A stretch of 64,000 nucleotides of DNA from Amycolatopsis jiangsuensis (GTDB lineage Bacteria; Actinomycetota; Actinomycetes; Mycobacteriales; Pseudonocardiaceae), in NCBI RefSeq assembly GCF_014204865.1, contig NZ_JACHMG010000001.1, positions 6,226,501-6,290,500 on the forward strand, read 5' to 3'. Made by a program: the position numbers and the translations under genes. Shown piece by piece: positions 30,387 to 39,401 of the stretch; the stretch's first letter is position 1, and each line of letters starts with the position of its first letter. The notes below the pieces were generated by a model. The model searched no databases and was not told where the DNA came from. It saw nothing but the letters and a program-made list of their open reading frames with translations.

Positions 30387-32066
30387 CTACGTGGGGTCTT
30401 CGGCGGCCCACGCGGGGTCGGCGGGCACGCTCTCGCCGGGCCAGCTCGTACTGCCGTCGCCTGCCATCGAGTTGGCCGAGGCGACCTGATTGCCGCCGTC
30501 GCGTTTCGCCTGGTACATAGCGGCATCCGCGCGGGCGAGCACCTGCTCGGCACGCTCCTGCGGGCGCAGTGAGACCAGGCCGATGGAGAGGGTGACGCCG
30601 TGCGAAAGGTGGTGCGGCAGCGAGGCGACGGACTTCGCCGCCCGGCCGAGCGCCATCTTCGCCGCGGACGCCGGGGTGCCCGGCAACAGCGCGATGAATT
30701 CGTCACCGCCGTAACGGGCCACCACGTCGTCGCCGCGCAACGTGTCGCGGAGCGTGCTCGCGACGACACGCAACACGTTGTCGCCTTCGGCGTGCGACTG
30801 CTTGTCGTTCACGCCCTTGAAGCCGTCCAGATCGACCAGCGCGACGGCGAGCGGCTGGGCGTCGGCCGACGAGGACAGCGCGCGCAGCCGCTCGTCCAGC
30901 GCGCGGCGGTTCGGCAGGCCGGTGAGCGGATCCTGCAACGCCTGCTGGGTGATCGCACCGTGTTCGGCCGAAAGCCGCTCGTGCTCACGCCGGGCGTTGA
31001 GCGTGGCGATCTGCGATTCGCGCAGTGACCACATTTCCGTCTCGAGCGCGGTGGCGTAGTCGATCAGCGACTGGTTCGCCGCTTCCGGATCGAGCCGGGC
31101 CAGCTCGCGGGTGATGGTGAGCCGGATCGAAGGCTGGGACGGCAGTTCGAAGATCGCCTCGCGGGTTTCCCGCAGCACCACCAGCGCTTCCTCGCGCTGC
31201 CCGGCCTCGTCGAGGCACCGGCCCAGCGCGACCGCGACGATCTCCTGTTCGTGCGGGAAGTGGTGGCCCTCGTACAGCCGGCGTAGCCGCTCCACGTGCT
31301 CGGCGGCCGGATGGTGCAGGGCGAGCGCCGCGGCCAGCACGCCCACCTGGTCCACCGCGGCGACGCCGGTTTTGCGCGGGAAGAGCGATTCGGCGAACGG
31401 ACCCTCGGCGGCGACCGCCATCGACGAGGCGGTGCGGAACTTCTCCGCCGACTCCTCGTAGCGTTCGACGCGTTCCAGCCGCAGGCCCCAGCCGAGCAGC
31501 ATCTTGACCCGGTTCATCAGCTGCAGGGTGATCTCGTGCGGGCTCGCGCTTTCCCGGATCGCCTGGTGCGCGCGGCCGATCACCTCCTCGGCGGCTTCGT
31601 ACACGCCGAGCTGGTTGAGCACGATCCAGCAGTCGATGAGCGCGTTGGACTGCATGCGGTTCCAGTTGCGGACGCCGACCTGGCGGTCCGGGATGGTGGA
31701 ATCGTCGAGGATCGCCAGCGCGCGGGCGATTTCGGTGAGCGCGGCGTCCTCCTGCGCGGCGAGCACCAGCCGGCGCCCGCGCAGCGCGTGCGCGTCCGCT
31801 CGCAGCAGCGACAGCCCGTGCCGCCGGGTGTGCGCGAGCATCTCGTCGAGACGCGGCTCGGCCTCCGCGGCGAGGCCGCGGGTGACCAGCCGGGCGAAGG
31901 CCGAGGCACGCAGGAGCTGCGCGACGAGCGTCGGTTCCCCGCGGCGCAGGGTCTCCTCCAGCAGCTCGTCCATGATCGCGACGATCTCGAGCTGGTTCTG
32001 GTGTTCCTGCCGCTGTACGGCCGCGATCAGCTCCCGCGCGCGGCCGACCAGCCACGCGTCGGACAT
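30387..32066 (-). CDS. Diguanylate cyclase with N-terminal helical repeat region
   Basis: 559-residue cytosolic protein that probably makes cyclic di-GMP. Residues 1-375 are helical, TPR-like, without membrane segments. The GGDEF domain (about 390-530) starts at DPLTGLPNRRALDERL. The active site YGGDEF is intact (GGDEF at about 453-457), and RGDD five residues before it fits the RxxD inhibitory I-site. The C-terminus is a short disordered tail. The input signal is unknown; TPR repeats suggest a protein partner. Lies between glmU and tRNA-Gln, on the same strand. Confidence 0.9.
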   Translation of the reverse strand: MSDAWLVGRARELIAAVQRQEHQNQLEIVAIMDELLEETLRRGEPTLVAQLLRASAFARLVTRGLAAEAEPRLDEMLAHTRRHGLSLLRADAHALRGRRLVLAAQEDAALTEIARALAILDDSTIPDRQVGVRNWNRMQSNALIDCWIVLNQLGVYEAAEEVIGRAHQAIRESASPHEITLQLMNRVKMLLGWGLRLERVERYEESAEKFRTASSMAVAAEGPFAESLFPRKTGVAAVDQVGVLAAALALHHPAAEHVERLRRLYEGHHFPHEQEIVAVALGRCLDEAGQREEALVVLRETREAIFELPSQPSIRLTITRELARLDPEAANQSLIDYATALETEMWSLRESQIATLNARREHERLSAEHGAITQQALQDPLTGLPNRRALDERLRALSSSADAQPLAVALVDLDGFKGVNDKQSHAEGDNVLRVVASTLRDTLRGDDVVARYGGDEFIALLPGTPASAAKMALGRAAKSVASLPHHLSHGVTLSIGLVSLRPQERAEQVLARADAAMYQAKRDGGNQVASANSMAGDGSTSWPGESVPADPAWAAEDPT

Positions 32067-32167
32067 CTCGACCAGGGTCGGGCGCCGGGCGCCCGCGGAG
32101 TCGCTCGCTTCCTCGCTCAGCCGCCCCCACTCCCATCGCTCGACCGGTCTGCCACGCTGCTGGGCAG

Positions 32168-32239
32168 CTCCGCCGCCAGGATTCGAACCTGAACTGTCAG
32201 AACCAAAATCTGAAGTGCTGCCGATTACACTACGGCGGA
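32168..32239 (-). tRNA. tRNA-Gln (anticodon TTG)
   Basis: 72-nt cloverleaf on the minus strand. The acceptor arms TCCGCCG and CGGCGGA pair fully, with discriminator G. The anticodon stem TCAGA/TCTGA encloses loop TTTTGGT, giving TTG, which reads CAA. The T arm is CAGG-TTCGAAT-CCTG. CCA is not encoded. Confidence 0.95.
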
Positions 32240-32373
32240 TCGAACCTGGTCAGGATAGCGATGATCGATGGGTCCGGTGGCGGGAGGGTGAGACGTCCGC
32301 CACCGGGTATGCCTGCGACGACCACGGAACCGGACATTCAGGGCCTCCACAGGCTGCCGAACCTCCTGTACCG

Positions 32374-32395
32374 TAACTTACGAGACCGTAGGTTA
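32374..32395. promoter_or_regulatory. Palindromic operator upstream of the desaturase
   Basis: TAACTTACG (32374-32382) and CGTAGGTTA (32387-32395) are inverted with one mismatch around AGAC. It lies 41 bp before the desaturase ATG, at promoter distance. The TetR gene directly downstream of the desaturase is a natural candidate for binding it. Inference from symmetry and position. Confidence 0.55.
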
Positions 32396-32436
32396 GGGCA
32401 CCCTTCCAGGGGCAGACCGCAGGAAGAAGTGAACGC

Positions 32437-33396
32437 ATGACGGCCACCCTCGACCGTTCCCAGCCAGCCGGAAAGCCACCGAAGGGCCCGAAGCCGGTCA
32501 TCGACGGGAAGCGCGGGATCGGCGTCCAGATCTCGGTGTACCTGGGGGTGCTGCTGCCCCTTCTCGCCCTGCTCGTGGCCGTCCCGTTCGCCTGGGGCTG
32601 GGGCCTGAGCTGGCTCGACGTCGGGCTGTTCGTGGTCTTCTACGCCATAAGCGGGCTCGGCATCACGGTGGCCTACCACCGGCACTTCACGCACGGATCA
32701 TTCAAGGCCAAGCGCTGGCTGCGCGTGGCGATGGCGATCTCCGGCAGCATCGCGCTGCAGGGCCCGGTGATCACCTGGGTCGCCGACCACCGGCGCCACC
32801 ACGCGTTCTCCGACCGCGACGGCGACCCGCACTCGCCGTGGGCGTTCGGCACCTCGCCGCTGGCCATCGCGCGCGGCTTCTGGCACGCGCACATGGGCTG
32901 GCTGTTCGAGCGGGACAAGAGCAACCAGGGCCGCTTCGCGCCCGACCTGGTCAAGGACCCGGCGATCCGCAAGGTGGACGACCTGTTCTGGCTGTGGTCG
33001 CTGGTCAGCCTGCTGGGCCCGGCCCTGCTGGGTGGCCTGATCTCGTGGTCGCTGTGGGGCGCGGTCACCGCGTTCTTCTGGGCCGGGCTGGTCCGCGTCT
33101 GCGTGCTGCACCACGTGACCTGGTCGGTCAACTCGATCTGCCACATGATCGGCGAGCGCCCGTTCGCCGCGCGGGACCGTTCGGCGAACTTCTGGCCGCT
33201 GGCGATCTTTTCCTTCGGCGAGTCCTGGCACAACCTGCACCACGCCGACCCCACCTCGGCAAGGCACGGGGTCAAGCGCGGGCAGATCGACCTGTCCGCC
33301 CGGCTGATCTGGATCTTCGAGAAGTTCGGCTGGGCGCACGACGTGCGCTGGCCGACGCCGCAGCGCCTCGCCCGCATCGCCGCCGAGGCGGAGTAG
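32437..33396 (+). CDS. Acyl-CoA delta-9 desaturase-type fatty-acid desaturase
   Basis: 319-residue membrane di-iron desaturase, which introduces a double bond in fatty acyl chains using an electron-transfer partner. All three histidine boxes are present: HRHFTH (about 82-87), HRRHH (about 118-122) and HNLHH (about 267-271). Two hydrophobic hairpins surround them. Similar to mycobacterial DesA3. GGAAGAAG precedes the ATG. A palindrome lies upstream and a TetR gene follows after 32 bp. Confidence 0.92.
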   Translation: MTATLDRSQPAGKPPKGPKPVIDGKRGIGVQISVYLGVLLPLLALLVAVPFAWGWGLSWLDVGLFVVFYAISGLGITVAYHRHFTHGSFKAKRWLRVAMAISGSIALQGPVITWVADHRRHHAFSDRDGDPHSPWAFGTSPLAIARGFWHAHMGWLFERDKSNQGRFAPDLVKDPAIRKVDDLFWLWSLVSLLGPALLGGLISWSLWGAVTAFFWAGLVRVCVLHHVTWSVNSICHMIGERPFAARDRSANFWPLAIFSFGESWHNLHHADPTSARHGVKRGQIDLSARLIWIFEKFGWAHDVRWPTPQRLARIAAEAE

Positions 33397-33428
33397 GCAG
33401 GAGTAGCCCGGCCACTACCCTGCTGCCC

Positions 33429-34094
33429 ATGGCGGGGAGACGACGGGCCAAACGTGAGGCCGTCACCGGGGCGCGGCCGGCCGCTCCGGTGACCCGGGTG
33501 CGGATGACCGGGACCGAGCGCAGGCAGCAGCTGCTGAACGTGGCGCGGGCGCTGTTCGCGGAGAAGGGTTTCGACGGCACGTCGATCGAGGAGATCGCGG
33601 CGCGGGCGAACGTGTCGAAACCGGTGGTGTACGAGCATTTCGGGGGCAAGGAAGGCATTTACGCGGTCGTCGTGGACCGCGAGACGCAGCTGCTGCTCGA
33701 CCGGATGGTGTCCACTCTGCACGGTGGGCACCCACGGGTGATGCTCGAGCAGGCGGCGATCGCGTTGCTCAGTTACGTCGAGGACTCCCACGACGGCTTC
33801 CGCATCCTGGTCCGCGACTCCCCGGTGGCGAGTTCCACCGGCACGTTCTCCACGGTGCTCAACGACATCGCCGGCCAGGTGGAGCACATCCTGGCCCAGC
33901 AGTTCGCCGCGCGTGGCTACGAGGAGAAGCTTTCCGCGCTGTACGCCCAGGCGCTGGTCGGCATGGTCGCGCTCACCGGGCAGTGGTGGCTGGACGCGCG
34001 CAAGCCCAAACGCGACGAGGTGGCCGCGCATCTGGTGAACCTCGCGTGGAACGGGTTGTCGCACCTCGAGCACAAGCCGCGGCTGCTCGGCTGA
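33429..34094 (+). CDS. TetR-family regulator (Rv1019-like)
   Basis: 221-residue regulator with the HTH IEEIAARANVSKPVVYEHFGGKEGIY (about 54-79). By position it is the counterpart of Rv1019, which in M. tuberculosis lies beside mfd; here about 9 kb of other genes separate it from mfd. Being 32 bp after the desaturase on the same strand, it may regulate that gene through the palindrome at 32374. Confidence 0.87.
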   Translation: MAGRRRAKREAVTGARPAAPVTRVRMTGTERRQQLLNVARALFAEKGFDGTSIEEIAARANVSKPVVYEHFGGKEGIYAVVVDRETQLLLDRMVSTLHGGHPRVMLEQAAIALLSYVEDSHDGFRILVRDSPVASSTGTFSTVLNDIAGQVEHILAQQFAARGYEEKLSALYAQALVGMVALTGQWWLDARKPKRDEVAAHLVNLAWNGLSHLEHKPRLLG

Positions 34095-34200
34095 ACCGAT
34101 GGCGCGAACCGCTACCGGTGTGGCGGGTTCTGCCACTGTGCTCCGGGCGATGGGTTCCTAGCGTGGAGGCATCATCGTCTTCACCCGAGGAGTTGCGGAC

Positions 34201-35142
34201 ATGTCCTGGTCATCGGCCGAGATCCCGGAGCAGAGCGGCCGCGTCGCGGTGATCACCGGCGCCAACGGCGGTCTCGGGCTGGCGACAGCGCAGGCGCTTG
34301 CAGCCAAGGGCGCGCACGTCGTGATGGCGGCCAGGAACGAAGCGAAGGCTGCCGCGGCGCGCGACCGGATCATCGCGGCTGTTCCGGACGCGTCGCTGGA
34401 GATCGTCCGGCTCGATCTGGGGTCGCTCGCGTCCGTCGGCGAGGCCGCCGGGAAGATCCTCGCCGTGCATCCCGCCCTCGATCTGCTGATCGCCAACGCC
34501 GGCGTGATGGCGACGCCGGAGGGCCGCACGGCCGACGGTTTCGAAACCCAGCTCGGCGTCAACCACCTCGGGCACTGGGCACTCACCGCGCACCTGCTGC
34601 CCGCGCTGGTGCGCACTGCCGGCGCCAGGGTGGTCACGGTGACCAGCGGTGCCCAGCACCTCGGCCGCGCGCTGGATCCGGCCGACCCCTTCGGCCGGCG
34701 CCGCGACTACGACCCGTGGCGCCCGTACACGAACTCCAAGCTCGCCAACCGGCATTTCTCACAGGGCCTCGACCGGCAGTTCCGGGCGGCCGGGTTGTCC
34801 GCGCGGGCGCTCACCGCGCATCCGGGGGCGACGAACTCCGACCTGCACGCCGTCACGGCCGAGGCCGGCGTCGGCGGAGCGCTGGGCACGTTCTTCCGGG
34901 TCCTCGCCCGCAGGGCGGGGATGAGTCCGGAACGCGGGGCGCTGAGCCAGCTGCGCGCGGCGACCGATCCGCGTGCCGGAGGCGGGACCATGTACGGCCC
35001 GCGCTGGTCCTCGTCGGGCAGCCCGGTCCGGCGCCGGCTGCACCGTCCCGGTACCGACGCGGCGATCCGCTCGCTGTGGCAGGTTTCCCGGCAGCTGACC
35101 GGTGTGGACGTGGACGTCACCCGGGTGGTGGCGCAGCGGTGA
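34201..35142 (+). CDS. Short-chain dehydrogenase, retinol-dehydrogenase-like
   Basis: 313-residue NAD(P)-dependent SDR. It has TGANGGLGLATAQAL (about 19-33), NAGVM (about 99-103), the catalytic Ser in TVTSGAQ and the Tyr/Lys pair YTNSKLAN (about 180-187). Its stop overlaps the start of the following AraC regulator by 4 bp (GTGA), so they are co-translated. Substrate unknown. Confidence 0.88.
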   Translation: MSWSSAEIPEQSGRVAVITGANGGLGLATAQALAAKGAHVVMAARNEAKAAAARDRIIAAVPDASLEIVRLDLGSLASVGEAAGKILAVHPALDLLIANAGVMATPEGRTADGFETQLGVNHLGHWALTAHLLPALVRTAGARVVTVTSGAQHLGRALDPADPFGRRRDYDPWRPYTNSKLANRHFSQGLDRQFRAAGLSARALTAHPGATNSDLHAVTAEAGVGGALGTFFRVLARRAGMSPERGALSQLRAATDPRAGGGTMYGPRWSSSGSPVRRRLHRPGTDAAIRSLWQVSRQLTGVDVDVTRVVAQR

Positions 35143-36149
35143 GCGTCGGCAGGTTCACGCTCGGCCCGGCGATCACCGCCGCGTTGGCCGACCTGGGCAC
35201 GCCCATCGGTTCGGTGCTGCGGCTGGCCGGACTGCCCGAGGACCTGCTCCTCGACCGGCAGGCGGCGTTGACCCCGGATCAGTTCTACCGGTGCTGGCAG
35301 GCGGTCGAGGAGCTGTCCGGGGACCCGGCGATCGGTGTGGCGCTGGCCGGGCAGGCCCGCGCCGAGACGTTCCAGCCCACCATCTTCGCCGCGCTGTGCA
35401 GCCCCGACCTCCGGCACGCTGCGGAGCGGATCGCGGTGTACAAGCGGTTGCTGGGTCCGTTGCAGCTGGCCGTGGACGCCGACGGCGGCAGCCTGACACT
35501 GACCGTCCGGCGGCTCACCGGCCCGGAGCCGCCGTCGAGCTTCGTCGCCTACGAACTGGCGTTGCCGGTCGCGCTTGCCCGGCTGGGTACCCGCGGCCGG
35601 GTCACGCCGGCGCGGATCGCCATGCCCGAACCACCGCGAGGTGCCGCCGCGCAGGCGTACCGCGAGTACCTGGGGACGCCCATCGCGAACGGCCCCGAGG
35701 CCACCGTGACGTTCACCGCGCTGGACGCCCGTCGCCCGTTCCTCACCGCGAACACGCAGATGTGGCAAGTCTTCGAACCCGAGCTGCGCCGCAGGCTCGC
35801 CGACCTCGACGAGGTGGAATCGACCGCCGGGCGCGTCCGGGCCGCCCTGCTCGAGCTGCTGCCCGCCGGCCAGTGCGCCGCGCCCGCGGTCGCCCGGCGG
35901 CTGGCACTGAGCGTGCGGACCCTGCAACGCCGGCTGGCTCGGGAGGACACGAGCTTCCAGGCCGTACTCGAACGCACCCGGCACGACCTGGCCCGGCACT
36001 ACCTGGAACGGCCGGGCGTCACCGTCACCGAGATCGCGCTGCTGCTCGGCTACGACGAGCCCAGCTCGTTCTACCGCGCGTTCCACCAGTGGTCGGGGAC
36101 GACTCCGCAGCAGGCGCGGGCCCTGCTCGGCGGCACCTCATCCGCCTGA
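35139..36149 (+). CDS. AraC-family regulator (OruR/ArgR-like N-terminal domain)
   Basis: 336 residues from GTG 35139. The N-terminal 190 residues have the sensor-domain pattern of AraC regulators with LTPDQFYRCWQAVEELSGDPAIG (about 45-67). The C-terminal AraC DNA-binding domain contains VARRLALSVRTLQRRLAREDTSF and IALLLGYDEPSSFYRAFHQWSGTTP (about 245-325). Co-translated with the upstream SDR, which is probably one of its targets. Overlaps the convergent VOC gene by 12 bp. Confidence 0.88.
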   Translation: MSVGRFTLGPAITAALADLGTPIGSVLRLAGLPEDLLLDRQAALTPDQFYRCWQAVEELSGDPAIGVALAGQARAETFQPTIFAALCSPDLRHAAERIAVYKRLLGPLQLAVDADGGSLTLTVRRLTGPEPPSSFVAYELALPVALARLGTRGRVTPARIAMPEPPRGAAAQAYREYLGTPIANGPEATVTFTALDARRPFLTANTQMWQVFEPELRRRLADLDEVESTAGRVRAALLELLPAGQCAAPAVARRLALSVRTLQRRLAREDTSFQAVLERTRHDLARHYLERPGVTVTEIALLLGYDEPSSFYRAFHQWSGTTPQQARALLGGTSSA

Positions 36150-36518
36150 GGGAGCCCGGCTCAGATCGACCACGCAGAACAGATTGCCGTCCGGATCGGC
36201 GAGCACGACGAAGTCCGGCTCGGGTGGGTAGCTGTCCCAGTCGACCTCGCGCGCACCGAGCCGGACGAGCCGCTCGACCTCGGCCCGCTGCTCCGCCGTG
36301 CTGTCGACGAGCAGGTCCAGATGCAGCCGCGGCCGTGGCTGCGCCGGTGATGCGCTGTGCATCAGGGCGAGTGCGCGCTCGCCGCCCGGAGACACCAGCG
36401 TCCGCCACGTTTCGGTCGCCCATTCCGGCGTGGCGGCGAGGTCGAGTGCTTCGGTCCAGAACCGCACCGCCCGTTCGACGTCGGTGACGCCGATGACCGG
36501 GAATCCGAGCCTCAGCAC
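36138..36518 (-). CDS. VOC/glyoxalase-like protein
   Basis: 126 residues forming one vicinal-oxygen-chelate module: VIGVTDVERAVRFWTEALDL (about 8-27), PRLHLDLLVD (about 64-73) and FVVLADPDGNLFCVVD (about 103-118). His in LHLDL and Glu/Asp in the last strand are candidate metal ligands. Such proteins include lyases, dioxygenases and antibiotic-binding proteins. Follows the Nudix gene with a 7-bp overlap. Confidence 0.82.
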   Translation of the reverse strand: MLRLGFPVIGVTDVERAVRFWTEALDLAATPEWATETWRTLVSPGGERALALMHSASPAQPRPRLHLDLLVDSTAEQRAEVERLVRLGAREVDWDSYPPEPDFVVLADPDGNLFCVVDLSRAPSGG

Positions 36519-36916
36519 GAGGCCAGCTCACCGCGCGCGTGCAGGTCGTCGAGGATCAGCGCGACCGCGGGGGAGACGTGCGCGCGGTCGGCGTGGGTGA
36601 GCCACCCGAGGGATTCGACCTCGCTGCTCGGCGCCAGCTGCCCGGTGTACTCCGCGGTGTAACAGGTCATCCGCACCAGCACGCCTTCCGCGCGGCCGTG
36701 CGCCTGCGTTTCCCACACTCCGGCAGGCGCGGCGGTGTCCGGCAGGAGCGCGACCGAAAGCTCCTCGGTGATCTCTCGCACCAGCGTCTCGACGTCGGAC
36801 TCCCCGGGCTCCCGTTTGCCGCCGGGCAGGTACCAGGTGTCCTTGCCGGCCGAACGCGCGGCGAGTACCCGGCCGTCGACCACGTGCAGCCAGGCCACCT
36901 TGTCGATCGTCGTCAT
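36512..36916 (-). CDS. Nudix hydrolase
   Basis: 134-residue pyrophosphohydrolase. The complete Nudix box GGKREPGESDVETLVREITEEL (about 32-53) keeps the G, E and REUxEE residues that bind Mg. Similar to MutT/NudF-type clean-up enzymes; the substrate cannot be named. Overlaps the downstream VOC gene, forming a two-gene operon. Confidence 0.9.
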   Translation of the reverse strand: MTTIDKVAWLHVVDGRVLAARSAGKDTWYLPGGKREPGESDVETLVREITEELSVALLPDTAAPAGVWETQAHGRAEGVLVRMTCYTAEYTGQLAPSSEVESLGWLTHADRAHVSPAVALILDDLHARGELASC

Positions 36917-36969
36917 CCGCGGAGACTACCGTCTGCCGCGGGAATACCTGATCAGTAAGGACACTGGGG

Positions 36970-37549
36970 ATGAGCAGAGAAGTCGTGATCACCGGCGGTG
37001 GCACCGGAAGCGGTCGAACGGGCGCTGCCGGAGCTGCCCGAGCGCGTCGACGTGCTGGTCAACAATGCCGGCGGGAACACCGATTTTCCGAGTACCGACA
37101 ACGTTGACCTGAAAGTCCTCGACGCAGCCTGGACGGCCAACTTCCGCGCCAACCTGTTCACTGCCGCGCTCGTCACCTCGGCGGTACGCGAGCGCATCCC
37201 CGACGGCGGCCGCATCGTCACGGTCGGTTCGATCGCGGCGCACACCGGTGCCGGTTCCTACGGCTGGGCGAAGGCCGCGCTCGAAGCGTGGAACATCGAC
37301 GTCGCCCGCTACCTCGGCCGGCGCGGGATCACCGCGAACATCGTCGCGCCCGGGCTCGTCGTGGACACCGAGTTCTTCCACGGCAAGCTCACCGACGAAC
37401 GCCGGGACCTGCTGATCGGCGCCACGATGACCAAGCGCGCCGGCCACCCCGCGGATATCGCTGCAACGGTGCGGTTCCTGGCATCGCCGGAGGCCGGGCA
37501 CGTCACCGGCCAGGTGGTGCACTGCAACGGTGGCGCGTACGTCGGCTGA
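36970..37549 (+). pseudogene. Short-chain dehydrogenase with N-terminal deletion and frameshift
   Basis: ATG at 36970 starts SREVVITGGGTG, the first beta strand and part of the SDR nucleotide motif. At about 36998 the sequence jumps, in another frame, to PEAVERALPELPERVDVLVNNAGGN, which in intact SDRs lies about 45-50 residues later. The rest is good: NNAGG, VGSIAAHTGAGSYGWAKAAL with catalytic Ser, Tyr and Lys, and VAPGLV. A 183-codon ORF from GTG 36998 remains open but lacks most of the cofactor-binding fold. Probably non-functional. Confidence 0.75.
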
Positions 37550-37551
37550 CC

Positions 37552-38709
37552 TCAGGCCGGCGTCACGCGCAGCACCTTGTCGTCGTCGCCGTTCGAGGTG
37601 GTCACGTACAGCGAGCCGTCCGGGGCGCTGCGGGCGGCGCGCAGCCGGCCGAACTTGTCGTCGAATTCCGGCGGCAGGGTGACGTCGGTGACCTTCGCGT
37701 CGGCGTCGAGGTGCAGGAGCAGGAGTTTCTGCCCCTTCAATGCCACCACGGCCAGCGCGTCCTCGTCGGCACCCCACTGCTTCCCGGTGAGGAAGGCGTC
37801 CCCGCTGATCGCCTCGGTGATCGAACCGGACGTCCACAGTGGACGTACAGCGTCCGGGAACCGTTCGGTGTCGGTCATCGGCACGCTCTCGTCGTACTGG
37901 TCGTCGGTGCCGCCCTTCGACGGGTCCCAGCCGTAGTTCCCGCCCGGACGCAGCAGGTTCACCTCGTCGTCGAAGGTCGGCCCGTGTTCGGCGGTGATGA
38001 TCTGCCCGGTCTCCGGCCGGACCGCCACGCCCTGCACGTTGCGGTGGCCGTAGGTGTAGATCCGCCGTTCCGCCGGATCCGCGGACGAGAAGAACGGATT
38101 GCCGGACAACGGTTCCCCGGTCTTCGCGTCGATGCGCAGCACCTTGCCGCCGAGGCGGTGCCGGTCCTGGGCGACCGCGGCGCTCGCGGAGTCACCGGTG
38201 CCGACGAGCAGCGCGCCGTCCGGGCCCAGCGTGGGACGGCAGCCGGAATGCCGGCCGCTCGGGTTCACCGGCAGGCCGGTCAGCAACGTCCGCGCTTTCT
38301 CCGCGCTCGCGCCGTCCTCGGCCAGCCGCCAGGTGACGAGACGGACGTCCACCGCACGGCCGCCTTCCTGGTGCGTCTGGCAGGTGGTGAACTCACGCGA
38401 CGTCGCGAAGTCCGCCGCCAGGACCAGCCCCAGCAGTCCGCCCTCGCCTGCCACGAGGACGTCGGAGAAGTCCGCCCGGACGTCGCTCACCTCGCCGCCC
38501 CGCACGAGCGCGAGCTTGCCCGGACGCTGCGGGACGAGCAGCGAGCCGTCCGGCAGGAACGCGACATCCCAGCCGTGTTCCAGTCCGTGCGCGATCTCCT
38601 GCACCTTGAACGCCTCGCTCGAGTCTGACGTGCCAGCCGAGCCGGACGTGCTCGAACAGCCGGTCAGCAACGCTGCCGAGGCGAACAGGGCGATCATGGA
38701 TCGGAGCAT
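37552..38709 (-). CDS. Glucose/sorbosone dehydrogenase-like lipoprotein
   Basis: 385-residue exported protein, possibly a PQQ-dependent sugar dehydrogenase. Lipobox LLTGCSS (Cys at about 18). The six-bladed propeller family is seen from HGLEHGWDVAFLPDGSLLV (about 40-58), GGLLGLVLAADF, YTYGHRNVQGVAV (about 215-227), EHGPTFDDEVNLLRPGGNYGWD (about 237-258) and RAARSAPDGSLYVTTSNG. These are the usual PQQ and Ca contact segments. Many relatives have no known substrate. Convergent with the broken SDR. Confidence 0.88.
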   Translation of the reverse strand: MLRSMIALFASAALLTGCSSTSGSAGTSDSSEAFKVQEIAHGLEHGWDVAFLPDGSLLVPQRPGKLALVRGGEVSDVRADFSDVLVAGEGGLLGLVLAADFATSREFTTCQTHQEGGRAVDVRLVTWRLAEDGASAEKARTLLTGLPVNPSGRHSGCRPTLGPDGALLVGTGDSASAAVAQDRHRLGGKVLRIDAKTGEPLSGNPFFSSADPAERRIYTYGHRNVQGVAVRPETGQIITAEHGPTFDDEVNLLRPGGNYGWDPSKGGTDDQYDESVPMTDTERFPDAVRPLWTSGSITEAISGDAFLTGKQWGADEDALAVVALKGQKLLLLHLDADAKVTDVTLPPEFDDKFGRLRAARSAPDGSLYVTTSNGDDDKVLRVTPA

Positions 38710-38747
38710 GCCTCCAGCATGCCGCACGCGAATCGGACGGCACCTCC

Positions 38748-39401
38748 TCAACCGCCCGGTCGGACCAATCCGGACTCGTAGGCGAATACCACCGCGTGCA
38801 CCCGGTCGCGCAGCCCCAGCTTGCCGAGAATGCGTCCGACGTGGGTTTTCACGGTGGTCTCGCCGATGAACAGCTGCCGCGCGACCTCGGTGTTCGACAG
38901 CCCGCGCGCGATCAGCCCGAGCACGTCCTTCTCGCGTTCGGTGAGCGTGCTCAGTCGGACTTCGCCACCCGGCACCGCGTGGTCGGTGAGATAGCGTTCG
39001 AGCAGGCGTTTCGTCACCGATGGCGACACCATCGCGTCACCGCGCAGCACCCCGCGGATGGCGACCAGCATCTCGTCCGACGGCGCGTCCTTGACCAGGA
39101 AACCGCTCGCGCCTGCACGCAAAGCGGAATAGGCGTACTCGTCGAGATCGAAAGTGGTGATCACGAGAACGGCGGTGTCCGGCAGCTCCGCGCAGATCCG
39201 CTCGGTCGCGGCGACCCCGTCGAGAACCGGCATCCGCACGTCCATCAACACGAGATCAGGCCGCCACTCGCGAGACAGCGCCACGGCCTCGGCCCCGTCC
39301 GCGGCCTCGGCGACGACCTCCAGATCCGGCTGGCTGTCGACGATCATCCGCAACCCCACCCGCACCAGCTCTTGATCGTCACAGATCATCACGGTGCTCA
39401 T
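38748..39401 (-). CDS. NarL/FixJ-type response regulator
   Basis: 217 residues. The receiver domain (1-120) has the acidic pair MICDDQE, the phospho-acceptor Asp in DLVLMDVRMP (about 55) and the switch Lys in FLVKDAP (about 105). The C-terminal LuxR-type HTH is LTEREKDVLGLIARGLSNTEVARQL plus ETTVKTHVGRILGKLGL (about 150-195). It pairs with the histidine kinase just upstream. The two genes probably once overlapped as ATGA; a 38-bp duplication now lies between (see 39392). Confidence 0.94.
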   Translation of the reverse strand: MSTVMICDDQELVRVGLRMIVDSQPDLEVVAEAADGAEAVALSREWRPDLVLMDVRMPVLDGVAATERICAELPDTAVLVITTFDLDEYAYSALRAGASGFLVKDAPSDEMLVAIRGVLRGDAMVSPSVTKRLLERYLTDHAVPGGEVRLSTLTEREKDVLGLIARGLSNTEVARQLFIGETTVKTHVGRILGKLGLRDRVHAVVFAYESGLVRPGG

